Source of the DNA: Stomoxys calcitrans
Lineage: Eukaryota; Arthropoda; Insecta; Diptera; Muscidae
Assembly: GCF_963082655.1 (NCBI RefSeq)
Contig: NC_081553.1
Coordinates: 43,927,260 to 43,991,259 of the forward strand
Length of the DNA stretch: 64,000 bases
Direction of reading: 5' to 3'
This document shows positions 11,501 through 22,150 of this stretch, piece by piece (the first letter of the stretch is position 1; each line of letters begins with the position of its first letter). The position numbers and the translations under genes are program-made. The notes under the pieces are model-generated. The model worked only from the letters and a program-made list of their open reading frames with translations. It did no database searches and was not told where the DNA came from.

Positions 11501-12114
11501 AAGCGTTATTCGTTTGTAAGACGAGTCATGGTTAAATTATAGACCAAACTGAAGATGTTTAACGTTGAAACAAAACGCGAAAGTTTGTGAGCTGTTTATT
11601 GTTGCTATGTATACTTTATAGAGTCGGAAATAGATATTTCGATGTGTTGCAAACGGAATGATAAAATGAATATACTTCCATCCTTCGGTGGCGGGTAAAA
11701 ATAAATAAAATAAATTAAAATCTCAGTTTACCAATGAGTATAATCTTAATAATAATTGCAACAATTTCTCTTTTTCAGATAAGCGCTGCAACCACCCACA
11801 CTACAAATACCATGAAAACGTTTCGTGCCCAAATCGAATCAGCCCTTTGCTCATCGAGAGCTTATGTAAAAACTGCTCTAGATTGTACATTTATTGCTCA
11901 GAATCGTACGATTACCTTGAATGCTGAGGCAAATTTAATGATCGATAGATGTATTCATGGTCTGGATGATTGTGAACGTTGTGGTGAGGGTCGTTTTTGT
12001 GAGCAGGTCTATTATATGCCACAATACCAGATTGAACATGACAATGCAACCATGCCGAATCCGTTCTATGGTAGAAATTCGTCTACGAATTGCTTGATGA
12101 TAGAAGTTTACTAG
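8514..12114 (+). CDS. TsetseEP-like (DUF725) secreted protein, gene 1
   Basis: Three exons: 8514-8573, 8634-9125 and 11779-12114, joined in phase 0 to give 295 aa. Exon 1 is a signal peptide (MEFKTFAIFLLTIIGATQAV). Exon 2 is helical and charged, with the family blocks HLNPLEVLSDIGNDCVAKY and NYTECL. Exon 3 carries ALDC.F.AQ, IDRC, a CERC pair and NPFYGRN..TNC near the end. The mature chain has 12 cysteines, suggesting disulfides, and several N-glycosylation sequons. The family (Pfam TsetseEP, formerly DUF725) is a dipteran group of secreted proteins, named for a tsetse gut protein; molecular function is unknown. No EP-repeat tail is present. Intron 1 is 60 bp, but intron 2 is 2653 bp because of inserted repeats, against 60-173 bp in paralogs. 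A polyadenylation signal AATAAA is at 12169. It could be poorly spliced. Confidence 0.85.
10238..10541 (+). mobile_element. tRNA-derived SINE, full length
   Basis: A-box-like GCAGAGGTTAGCATG (10249) and B-box GGTTCGAAACC (10288-10298) are followed by the common body and the 3' part TTCCTTAGTGTAATGTTCATG. The 78-codon frame over it is a repeat translation. It sits inside the HINE in intron 2 of gene 1. Confidence 0.85.
10915..11600 (-). pseudogene. Tc1/mariner-superfamily transposase, internally deleted
   Basis: On the - strand the frame 11502-11224 reads FWLNGYVNKQNCRFWSEDQ and EKVTVWCGFWASVIIGPYFF, the first half of a DDE transposase of the Tc1/mariner/IS630 group. The later part (about 11220-10930) is frameshifted. 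N-terminal sequence joins directly to the ALPFYDIAHFWLNG segment, so a central piece is missing; the copy at 20641-21497 has the same join. Terminal repeats are not preserved here. Confidence 0.75.
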
Positions 12115-13280
12115 GAAATAACACAGTAATTGATAGAATAAGTATTAGATTTGATGACTTAATTTAAGAATAAAGAGGAAGACTAGCAGAAACGATTTGT
12201 TGAACTTTTGTTAAGAGTTAGGGCTTACACCTATGGTAAAATGGAGCAGTGAAATTGGAAATGATAAAGTACACTCAGAAAAATGATGCGCAAAAAATAA
12301 AATAAAACACTTATTCCAAATAAGTTAGTAAATTTTAATTTAATTTGGTTAAGTTTTGATTAAAACAAGGAAAAAATGCTAATTTGAAGTAAGTTTTACT
12401 TATTTGTAATTAGTGACAAATAGTTCACTAATTTGGAAAGTCATTTTGCTTAACCAATTTCTTCTCAACAAGTTAAATAATTCTAAAGCAAACAACGTTT
12501 TTATTTACCCAATATAAACGAGTTATTATGTTGAGTTCAAAGCTTCCTATAAGTCTATATTCTTCAATTTGAATAAATATTCGTTCAAAATAGTTTACGA
12601 ATTTCTCAAATTTGAGTATAATTGAATAAATTTAATTCAATTACAAGTTTTAACTTAAAATTTTATTTAAAATAAACTTAGGTTGAGAGATTTTGTAACA
12701 GAGATTATTAAATCCATTCTTCTCAGTAATACCAAACATAGCTTTAATCCAATTATAAAGGAGCCTTTTAAACACGTTATTTGTCAGTCATACAATTATC
12801 ACATGATTAAAAACTTGGGATATCATAATATAAGAACTTTTAATTTGTGACTTCACTTTGTATAGCATAAATAGATCCATGTTAGAAACTCGAAATAAAA
12901 TGCCCTTAGAAACCTATAAAGATTTATTATTGACACTAATTCTTATTTAAAAAGGCAAATCGGCCTTTTACATTTTTCTCTATTTACCTGGGCTGTGTGG
13001 TTAAGCATCATGCGCATGTGCCGCCGGCAAAAAGGCGTCAGCGACACACACACACAGATAATAGCTGAAAATCATACAAGCTATTCCAGCGACGCGCATG
13101 GGCGCACCGACAAAAAGGCGTTAACGGCACACACACCAGGTTATTTGCTCAAAACCATGCAAACCATTCCCGTGATGCACAAACGCTCAGTCTGATGTAC
13201 ACATTTTCCAAGAAAGGTCGTGGACAGGAGCAAGAAAAATGCAAAAATATTTTGGGAAGATAGGTCAATAAATGCGCATG
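12115..13280. other. Gene 1 3' flank; no gene recognised; short CG-richer direct repeat
   Basis: The stretch 12280-12720 is very AT-rich with many AATTTAATT-type words. At about 13011-13130 a block with AAAAAGGCGT and a CACACACA tract is repeated with an 83-bp offset (13029 and 13112), richer in CG than its surroundings. No coding evidence. Confidence 0.4.
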
Positions 13281-13930
13281 CAGTGGGTGTAGGAGTGAAA
13301 ATAGGGCGATATATATATATCAGAGCTATAGCTAAATCTGAACCGATCATATATATGGGAGCTATATCCAAATCAGAACCGATTTCTATGATATTCACCA
13401 TTAATATCGAGAGTCATAAAAAAATACTTACTGTCAAATTGCGAGAGAATGGGTTAACAAATGACCATTTTATTGATGTATTATTGCAAATCGGACGAAC
13501 ATATATATGAGAGCTGTATCGAAATCTGAACCGATTTCTATGAAATTTACGAGAAATTTCGAAAGAATCGGTTAACAAATCACCATTTTATTGCATTATT
13601 ACTGCAAATCGGACAAACATATATATGGAAGCTATATCCAAATCTGAACCGATTTTTTTCAATAGGCTTCGTCTCTAAGCCGAAAAACATGCCCATACCA
13701 AATTTGAAGACGATCGGATGAAAATTGCGACCTGTAGTTTGTACATGAATTAATATAGACAGACGGACAGACAGACGGACGGACAGAAAGGCAGACAGAC
13801 GGACATAGCTAAATCGAATCAGAAAGTAATTCTGAGTCGATCCGTATACCTATCAATGGATCTATTTCGCCTCCTTTTGGGTGTTACAAACAAATGCACT
13901 ATGTTATAATACCCTGTACCATTTATTTAT
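13281..13930 (-). mobile_element. HINE subfamily III
   Basis: Repeat units of the type ATATATATGGGAGCTATATCCAAATC..GAACCGATTTCTATG, then a GACAGACGGAC-type tract (13760-13802), CATAGCTAAATCGAATCAG, and GTTATAATACCCTGTACCA at the end. The copy at 34881-35388 has the same order and ends. Confidence 0.7.
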
Positions 13931-14599
13931 ACCCCTGTATGGTAAAAATATGAAATACAATTATCAAGGTAAGTTTGGTGGGTCACGATATCCATCTCTT
14001 CTTTCTCTTCAAATTATGATTTCCATTCTTGCCTCAGAATATTCTTACAGGAGGAAATTTAATATGCTGCAGTGGTATAGCAGAAATTAGTTCTAATCGC
14101 TTCCGATTCGAATAGACCAAACATACAGCATGAAACGTCCTGAAATTTGAGTAAGCATTACCAATCAAAAATCAAAAATGTTTCTGTTATTTATCTGATA
14201 TTTATTTTTACTTTGTTTGTAAGAACTTTTAAAATTGAAATGCGATCTACAATTTATGCAGTGATGGTCTATCAAAACCCATTGTTTCAAAATTTATCAA
14301 AATCGGATGAAAAATTTTCGTTTTATGGGCTCAATACTCTATATCGGGTGATCAGTTTATATGTCAGCTATATCCAAATATGGTCCGATCTGGACCACAT
14401 TTGACAGCAATGGGTAGGGGTCTACCAGAACCCACTGTGGCAAATTTAATAGAATACGGGTAATAAATAGAACTTTTACGGACTCAATACACTATTTCGG
14501 GAGATCGGGCGGTCGGTCTATAGGGAAAATATAATCCCATCTCTACCACACTTCAAGAAATGGGTAGGGTCAACCAGAACTCACTGTGCCAAATTTCAT
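13931..14599. other. HINE-like remnant and unassigned sequence
   Basis: From about 14240 there are phrases such as CTATATCGGGTGATCAGTTTATATG and ATGGTCCGATCTGGACC, typical of HINE repeat units but diverged. The earlier part shows no recognisable feature. Confidence 0.4.
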
Positions 14600-16723
14600 C
14601 GAAATCGGATGAAAAATGACCAATTTATTGGCTCAATCTGTCCACTTTTGATTTTGGGTTGTGTTTTTGGTATAAGGGGGAGGAGGGTCCGTCCCCCGTC
14701 CGATACCGAAAAATTTTATAGCCTATGTTTCCTTCCAGACCAACCAACACAATATGCGAAACTTTCGAGAAAATCGGTTCTGACGTTTTTCCCTCTATAC
14801 GAAACAAACAAACCGAGTCCCACATAACCGTGATTGGCTAATGTGCCCATTTTAGGAGTTTTTGTGGGGCTCGGGTGACCCCCTATACTTCCACATGAAT
14901 TTGTATGCCAGATTCGTTATCTACTCACGCATACTATTCACTTGAAACCCATAATGTTCTTATCGGTCCATTTTTGATTTTGGGTGGTGTTTTTGGGGTT
15001 ACGGTGGAGGGTCCGAACCCTTTCCGTTATTAATAAATTATAAAGCCTATTCCTACCTCCTAACCATATTCGTAATCAACACCCGAATACCTTTCATTTG
15101 AGTCCCATATTGTCAAGACTGTCAAATAAATGTATTTTAAGGGGTTTTGTGGCTGGGGCGGTCCCCCAGGTACTTGGACCCAACTTTTATTATACCCTCC
15201 ACCATAAGATGGGGGGTATACTAATTTTGTCATTCTGTTTGTAACTACTCGAAATATTCGTCTGAGACCCCATAAAGTATATATATTCTTGATCGTCGCG
15301 ACATTTTATGTCGATCTAGCCATGTCCGTCCGTCTGTCTGTCCGTCCGTCCGTCTGACTGTCGAAAGCACGCTAACTTCCGTAGGAGTAAAGCTAGCCGC
15401 TTGAAATTTTGCACAAATACTTCTTATTAGTGTAGGTCGGTTGGTATTGTAAATGGGCCATATCGGTCAATGTTTTGATATAGCTGCCATATAAACCGAT
15501 CTTGGGTCTTGACTTCTTGAGCCTCTAGAGTGCGCAATTCTTATCCGATTGGAATGAAATTTTGCACGACGTGTTTTGTTATGATGTTCAACAACTTTGC
15601 CAAGTTTGGTTCAAATCGGTCCATAACCTGATATAGCTGCCATATAAACCGATCTTGGGTCTTGACTTCTTGAGCCTCTAGAGTGCGCAATTCTTATCCG
15701 ATTGGAATGAAATTTCGCACGACGTGTTTTGTTATGATATTCAACAACTTTGCCAAGTATGGTTCAAATCGGGCCATAACATGATATAGCTGCCATATCA
15801 ACCGATCTTGGGTCTTGACTTCTTGAGCCTCTAGAGTGCGCAATTCTTATCCGATTGGAATGAAATTTTGCACGACGTGTTTTGTTATGATATCCAATAA
15901 ATGTGCCAAGTATGGTTCATAACCTGATATAGCTGCCATATAAACCGATCTGGGTCTTGACTTCTTGCGCCTCTAGAGTGCGCAATTCTTATCCGATTAG
16001 AATGAAATTTTGCACGACGTGTTTTGTTATGATATCCAACAACTGTGCCAAGTATGGCTCAAATCGGTCCATAACCTGATATAGCTGACATATAAACCGA
16101 TCTGGGATCTTGACTTCTTGAGCCTCTAGAGGTCGCAATTATTATCCGATTTACCTGAAATTATGTACTACGGATCCTCTCATGACCATCAACATGCGTG
16201 TTTATTATGATCTGAATCGGTCTATAGCCCGATACAGCTCCCATATAAATCGATCTCTCTATTTTACTTCTTGAACCCCCAAAGGGCGCAATTCTTATTC
16301 GAATTGGCTGACATTTTACACAGGTCTCCAACATGTAATAATATAAGATTGGCAGAGCAAATCTTTTCTTATATCCTTTTTTGCCTAAGAAAAGATGCCG
16401 GGAGAAGAACTCGGCAAATGCGATCCATGGTGGAGGGTATGTAAGATTCGGCCCGGCCGAACTTAGCACGATTTTACTTGTTATGAAATTCGTACTCTAC
16501 TCTTGAATACCTTTCATTTGAAACCCATATTGTTCCGATCAGTCCACTTTTATTTTTAAGTAGTACTTTCGGGGTAAGGGGGAGGGTCTGCCCCCCTCCC
16601 GATATCAAAAAATTATATAGCCAGACCAATCTACACAAACTGTGAAAATTTCAAGGTAATCGGTTAAGCCATTTTTGAGTCTATACGGAACAAACAAACA
16701 CAAATTGAATTTTATATATAAGA
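14600..16723 (-). mobile_element. Non-autonomous Helitron with ~130-bp repeats, interrupted
   Basis: Segments GGGGGAGGGTCC, CAAAAAATTATATAGCC, CTATACGGAACAAACAAAC and CAAATTGAATTTTATATATA match the copies at 32225-34290 and 53386-55708. Its 5' end on the - strand begins TCTTATATATAAAATTCAA (ending at 16723 on +) next to T, as expected for Helitrons, which start with TC and insert between A and T. The left end is unclear. A HINE (15188-16482) interrupts one of its repeat units. Confidence 0.6.
15188..16482 (+). mobile_element. Complete HINE subfamily II, about 1.3 kb
   Basis: Starts TTATACCCTCCACCATAAGA, then CTTGATCGTCG, a (GTCY)n tract at about 15328-15358, then units at exactly 153-bp spacing (GATCTTGGGT at 15498 and 15651). 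It ends CATGGTGGAGGGTATG, palindrome TTCGGCCCGGCCGAA, and GATTTTACTTGTT. Broken halves of a Helitron unit flank it, so the insertion is younger than the Helitron. Confidence 0.85.
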
Positions 16724-16798
16724 TAAATTTTTAGCAGAATCCATGGTGGTGGGTTCCCAAGATTCGGCGTGGCCGAACTTATCACTCCTTTATTTGTT
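16724..16798 (+). mobile_element. HINE subfamily IV 3' end
   Basis: AGCAGAATCCATGGTGGTGG, GTTCCCAAGATTCGGCGTGG and CCGAACTTATCACTCC precede TTATTTGTTG. The same end, reversed, occurs at 35825-35895 and 59936-60010. The Helitron above appears to have inserted just inside this end. Confidence 0.65.
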
Positions 16799-17277
16799 GT
16801 ATTTCATCTACGAATTAACTGACCTTAGACAATTTCAAGGCAGAATCAGAAGATGTTTTTTAAGGGATTATATAATTTTTTAGATACTAAATTCCCAGTG
16901 CAAGATTCCAGATATTCGCAACCTTATCTTAAGAAATCTTCAAAGTGCTTGCATCTCGGACAAACAAGTTTCGATAAGAATTCTGTTTCCCCATACGCTA
17001 TAGAGAAATTATTAAAATTTCTTACCTAAGAAGTAAGTACGAGTATTTGACAATACTACTCAAATATACTAAATTGTATACAAATATGTTAAATTAGATT
17101 TATTCTCCATTTTCTTATGAACTAAATTATTTGCCCACAGATAACACTCATAATGGGGAAAGGTAAAAATTTCTGGGAAGCAGAATTTTTGTATAATTCG
17201 AGACTCTTTGCATTTCTTAAAAAGAAAGACTGTAAAGAAAACCTGTTCTTAGTAGTAAATTTCAACTAGAGTCTGAG
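16799..17277. other. 5' flank of TsetseEP-like gene 2
   Basis: AT-rich single-copy-looking sequence with no frame or repeat I can identify; presumably upstream regulatory DNA of gene 2. Confidence 0.4.
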
Positions 17278-17286
17278 TATATAAAA
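17278..17286 (+). promoter_or_regulatory. TATA box of TsetseEP-like gene 2
   Basis: TATATAAAA lies about 80 bp before the ATG. An initiator-like ACAGTT at 17312 is about 33 bp downstream, the usual TATA-to-start spacing. Confidence 0.6.
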
Positions 17287-17358
17287 ATGAAAATATTTTT
17301 TAAGAAATATAACAGTTGGCCTTTAAATCTCTTAAGAAAAGCATAACGAAAATCAAAA

Positions 17359-18464
17359 ATGGTTTGCTTAGAAATTGTCTTGGTTTTAGTCTTGTGGGTC
17401 TTAATAGCAGATTCTCAGCAGGTATGTATTTGCTTAGAAGAGCTTTCTTTTACTCGTAATTGCCTATAATTTCAGAATGCCGTGGGAAATTTTAATAGTC
17501 CACAAAATGTTTCCGTTATTCGCAACAATGACTTTATAGAGGCCCACAGGCGTCGCTTTTATTTCAATAATTGGTGGTATGATAAGCAAATCGAGTTTTT
17601 CTCCAAAGCTTATACGGAAAATCTTCATACCATTGAATTACAACGAGAGTACCTTACCAATGAACTCCTTAAAGTTGATGAACATTTGTATCCTTTGACA
17701 CTGCTAAGTGATTTTAGCAAAGCATGTGTACAAAAATATGTTGACTTGATACCATCAAGCTCATGGTGTAACTCACAAATGGATAATTGTCTAGCGTTAC
17801 CAAGAAGTCAATCAAGTTACATAGTCTCCAATTTGGTTAATACCAATCGCAGGTTGCATACTTATTATATAACTACCTTTGAGAAGGATATAATGGCATG
17901 TCGTAACAAATTCAATGCATCCTTGGCAACAAATTATACATCATGTCTTCACAATGTGGTAAGTGGTTTGGAGGAGATGTGAATGAAAAGAGTTGTATAT
18001 GAAAATGTTGAATATGGGCCCAGAAACTAATTTTTAAACCTAGATCTTGGGGACCACCTAAAGTTCCCCGCGATGAAATTTCTTATTAGCAGTTCAAAAA
18101 TCATTTTTAATTTTTCAATACTTTTCCTTAGGTTGCTGTGACCAATGCCTTCACTCAAAGCAATCAAAAGTTATTTTCCTCACTATTGGACATTGCCAAA
18201 AATACTGCTCTTACCCATTATAAAAATGCGCAGGCGTGTACCTTTGGGGTCCACAATACCACTTTGACAAGAATCGCTGAGGCAACCACTAATATTGATA
18301 GATGTCTTCGTGTTATGGATGATTGTTCAGTTTGTAGTGGAAATTATTGTAAAGATGTCTACAATATTCCCTTGGCTTTGATTAACGCTAAAAATTTGAC
18401 AATGATTAATCCATTATATGGACGGAATAACACTGGAAATTGTTTAATGTTAAATATTCTTTAA
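17359..18464 (+). CDS. TsetseEP-like (DUF725) secreted protein, gene 2
   Basis: Exons 17359-17421, 17476-17958 and 18132-18464 join in phase 0 to code 292 aa. Exon 1 is a signal peptide (MVCLEIVLVLVLWVLIADSQQ). Exon 2 has the family blocks HTIELQREYLTNEL, PLTLLSDFSKACVQKY and NYTSCLHNV. Exon 3 has IDRC, DDCSVC, NPLYGRN and a terminal GNCLM. It is the most divergent paralog: the usual ALDCSF.AQ block reads AQACTFGVH, and the first exon 3 cysteine is replaced, leaving 11 cysteines in the mature chain, an odd number. Introns are 54 and 173 bp. It is secreted by prediction; function unknown. Splice sites (GTATGT, CAG; GTAAGT, TTAG) are good. Confidence 0.85.
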
Positions 18465-18623
18465 ATTTAAAGACATTTTAATGTTTTATAACTAACCTTT
18501 TATTACTAGAGGTAATACAATGAAGACTTATCTTAATGTTTAGAATCCATAATATCAAGTATTTAGTTAATAAGCATATACATACATATTTTTCAATAAG
18601 AAAATATAAAAAGTTCATTAGAA
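18465..18623 (+). other. 3' flank of gene 2
   Basis: AT-rich sequence after the stop. I see no perfect AATAAA; AATACA near 18515 is the best candidate for a polyadenylation signal. Confidence 0.35.
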
Positions 18624-20078
18624 AAACAAGTAAAAGCGTGCTAAGTTCGGCCGGGCCGAATCTTATATACCCTCCACCATGGATCGTATTTGTCGAGTTC
18701 TTTTCCGGGCATCTCTTCTTTAGGAAAAAAGGATATAAGAAAAGATTTCCTCTGCTATTAGAGCGATATCAAGATATGGTCCGGATCGGACCACAATTAA
18801 ATTATATGTTGGAGACCTGTGTAAAATTTCAGCCAATTCGTATAAGAATTGCGCCCATTGGGGCTCACGAAGTAAAATAGAGAGAACGATTTATATGGGA
18901 TCTGTATCGGGCTATAGACCGATTCAGACCATAATAAACACGTTTGTTGATGGTCATGAGAGGATCCGTCGTACAAAATTTCAGGGATATCGGATAATAA
19001 TTGCGATCTCTAGGGGTCAAGAAGTCAAGATCCCAGATCGGTTTATATGGCAGCTATATCAGGTTATGAACCGATTTCAACCTTATTGACACAGTTGTTG
19101 AAAGTAAAAATAAAATACGTCATGCAAAATTTCAGCCAAATCGGATAGGAATTGCGCCCTCTAGAAGCTCAAGAAGTCAAATCCCCAGATCTGTTTATAT
19201 GACAGCTATATCAGGTTATGGACCGATTTCAACCATACTTGGCACAGTTGTTGGATATCATAACGAAATACTTCGTGCAAAAATTCATTCAAATCGGATA
19301 AGAATTGTGCCCTCTAGAGGCTCAAGAAGTCAAGACCCAAGATCAATTTATATGGCAGCTATATCAGGTTATGGGCCGATTTGAACCATACTTGGCACAG
19401 TTGTTGGATATAATAACAAAACACGTCGTGTAAAATTTCATTTCAATCGGATAAGAATTGCGCACTCTAGAGGCTCAAGAAGTCAAGACCCAAGATCGGT
19501 TTATATGGCAGCTATATCAGGTTATAGACCGATTTGAACTATACTTGGCACAGTTGTTGGATGTCATAACAAAACACGTCGTGCAAAATTTCATTCTGAT
19601 CGGATAAGAATTGCGCACGCTAGAGGCTCAAGAAGTCAAGACCCAAGATCGGTTTGTATGACAGCTATATCAGGTTATGGACCGATTTGAACTATACTTG
19701 GCACAGTTGTTGGATATCATAACAAAACACGTCGTGCAAAATTTCATTCCAATCGGATAAGAATTGCGCACTCTAGAGGCTCAAGAAGTCAAGACCCAAG
19801 ATCGGTTTATATGGCAGCTATATCAAAACATGGACCGATATGGCCCATTTACAATACCAACCGACCTACACTAATAAGAAGTATTTGTGCAAAATTTCAA
19901 GCGGCTAGCTTTACTCCTTCGGAAGTTAGCGTCCTTTCGACAGACAGACGGACGGACATGGCTAGATCGACATAAAATGTCACGACGATCAAGAATATAT
20001 ATACTTTATGGGGTCTCAGACGAATATTTCGAGTAGTTACAAACAGAATGACGAAATTATGGTGGAGGGTATAATAAA
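18624..20078 (-). mobile_element. Complete HINE subfamily II, about 1.45 kb
   Basis: Left end AAACAAGTAAAAGCGTGCTA with palindrome TTCGGCCGGGCCGAA and TATACCCTCCACCATGG. Then tandem units with 153-bp spacing (TTGCGCAC at 19458, 19611, 19764). Right end has GACAGACGGACGG, CATGGCTAGATCGACATAAA and ATGGTGGAGGGTATAAT. Units are highly similar to each other. Non-coding despite frames crossing several units. Confidence 0.85.
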
Positions 20079-20199
20079 AAGTTTTTTATAATATATGAAG
20101 CAGAATTTTGTTACATTCACTTGTACGATGAACAACACAGCTATACATTTTTACCTACTTAAAATAAAAGAATGGTTCTTGCTGTCGACAAGCACCCGT

Positions 20200-22150
20200 C
20201 TTAATCCGCAAGTCTTTACTTTCCGATCTTTCGTCTAACACTTACTCGTTTTGTGCTTTTCTTCTCGTCGTCAACCCATCGACCACAGATTATCATCCAT
20301 GTGTGTGCAGTAGCGGTAACATGTGTTCTTCCATTCCTACAATACATTCGGCTATACTTCGATCTTGAAGCCGAATCCCATGGCTTCATGAATTCCACAA
20401 CCGTTGTACAATTCCGCCTTACTTTCTCCACCTCATATCTTCCGTGATTCAACTTTCTCGTCACCTTGAAGGGATCCAGGAACTTTGGACGAAGTTTCAT
20501 GCCTGCGCCATCTCCAATTCTATATTCGTTCCCAGCTTCCCTTTTATAGTCAAAATTTTCCGAATTTTCTTGCTGCTCGCTTCTGATATTTCTGCATAAT
20601 TTTAAACGAATTTTATGACTTTCGTTATTCAAATCTTCTAAAGGGTGATTTTTTGGCTATATATTTGTCGAAACACTGGTTTTAAAACCTAACGCACGTT
20701 TCGTGTTTTGTTTCACTGTCGAAAATCTTAAGTTTGGTCTATAATTTAACCCTGAATCGTCTTACAAACGAACATTGTTTGCAAATTACTGAATTTTACT
20801 ATCAAAATACGTGCTCTGTTAAGAAAGTTCATCGCGCGCTTCTTTCAGTTTACGATGAGGCTCATTTTTAGCTCAATGGGTACCTAAATAAGTAGAATTG
20901 TCGATTTTGAAGTGAAGATCAGCCAGAAGCATAGCAAGAGCTACCAATGCATCCAGAAAAAGTCACAGTTTGGTGCGGTTTATGGGCTGGTGGCATCATT
21001 GGACCGTACTTCTTCAAAGATGATGCGAATCGTAACGTAACTGTGAGATGATATTCAACTTTTTTTTCTCAAAATGCAAGAGATTGACTTGTACGACATG
21101 TGTCTTCAACAAGATGGTGCCACATGCCACACAGCAGGCGTAACAATAGACTTATTGAGAGGCGAGTTCGTTGATCATTTTATTTCACGTTCGGGACCGG
21201 TCAATTGGCTGCCTAGATCATGCGATTTAACGCTTTTTAACATTTTTTTAGTGATCTCTTTATATAAACAAGCCAGCTGCAATTGACGCATTGGAAGACA
21301 ATATTGAAGCATTTATTCGCGAGATACCGGCCGAAATGTTGAAAAGAGTATGACAAAATTGGACTAAGCGGATGGAGCATTTGAGGCGCAGTCACGTTCA
21401 ACGTTGGCATGAAATTATTTTCAAGTATTAAAAATATACGGACCGTACTATCGATTCAAATAAAGATTTCATGCATGTTTCTTAAAAAGTCACCCTTTAT
21501 ATTCTTCGAAAATCTAAATCCTCTTCGATAGTCATTTCGATATCAGTAATTGTTCTGAAAAGAGTGTTTCGCGTGCTTCTATTTGGCGTATTGTTAATAA
21601 ATTGTTGCACTTGGTCCACATATTTATACCACTTACCCGACTTGCCTGAGCATAATTTTTCTAACATCGCTATAAGGATTTAGTAAATTCTTTCTACGTG
21701 TATATTTCCCCTCGGCACCCCTTTCGCTACATATAAACAAATGTTGAATATTCTCTAGTTCGCTATATTCCTTTATACTGCTATTGCAGTACGAGGTGAA
21801 CGCAGTCCCTCTGTCCATTATCACTGTAACCGGATTGCCCAAACGGCCCCCTGTTTCCCCAACCTAGCAACAACTTTCTCCGCACCGATGCTCTTCGAGG
21901 GATACAACCAGAGAAATTTGGAAAACGCGTCTACTACAACAAATACGTGGTTGGACATCATCTTCGTCGAATCCATTGGTTCTGCGTGGACAAGGTGAAA
22001 CGCCATCAATAGTTTGTTCGATTTATCGATCGTGCATAAGTAATCTTCCTCATTTTCCTTCTTCGGCTCAACTATGATACTCGTACATATGTATATTCCA
22101 AGCAGCACTTTACAATCGATTTTATCTCCTCGTCTATTTTAGCTTTACTT
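20200..22150 (-). pseudogene. Ty3/gypsy-type retrotransposon, integrase region, decayed
   Basis: Reading on the - strand, 22108-21821 gives an integrase core start with HAEPMDSTKMMSNHVFVVVD and AFSKFLWLYPSKS, holding the first catalytic Asp. In another frame 21842-21633 gives NPVTVIMDRGTAFTS with the second Asp. After the inserted transposon, 20632-20216 gives a basic C-terminal part with EYRIGDGAGMKLRPKFLDPF and GRYEVEKV, typical of the integrase tail that follows the core in Ty3/gypsy elements. Frameshifts, the insertion and missing RT, protease and LTRs make it dead. Confidence 0.75.
20641..21497 (+). mobile_element. Tc1/mariner-like DNA transposon, 857 bp, deleted, with TIRs
   Basis: Terminal repeats AAGGGTGATTTTT and AAAAAGTCACCCTT are flanked by TA on both sides (20639-20640, 21498-21499). 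The inside codes pieces of a DDE transposase: a KVTVWCGLWAGGIIGPYFF-like segment (about 20955-21020) and QQDGATCHTAGVTIDLLRGE with RSGPVNWLPRSCDLT (21100-21240). Frameshifts and an internal deletion inactivate it. It is inserted in the retrotransposon integrase sequence, so it is younger than that element. Confidence 0.85.

Larger units (their letters stand above)
9149..11697 (-). mobile_element. Composite HINE filling intron 2 of gene 1
   Basis: Begins AAACAAGTAAAAAGGCGATAAG with a decayed palindrome and ends at CCATCCTTCGGTGGCGGGTA, the two ends of a subfamily I HINE in reverse orientation. Inside are 150-bp-type units (9350-9970), a SINE (10238-10541), a stretch of subfamily II repeats in the opposite direction (10555-10910), and a deleted DNA transposon (10915-11600). 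The whole block lies between the donor at 9126 and the acceptor at 11778. Confidence 0.7.

Noticed and set aside
15328..15360. GTCY tracts as regulatory repeats
   Set aside because: They are a standard internal part of mini-me/HINE-type elements and recur at every left end.
18624..20078. Regularly spaced repeats suggesting a CRISPR array
   Set aside because: The whole 153-bp unit is repeated with no unique spacers, and the genome is eukaryotic.
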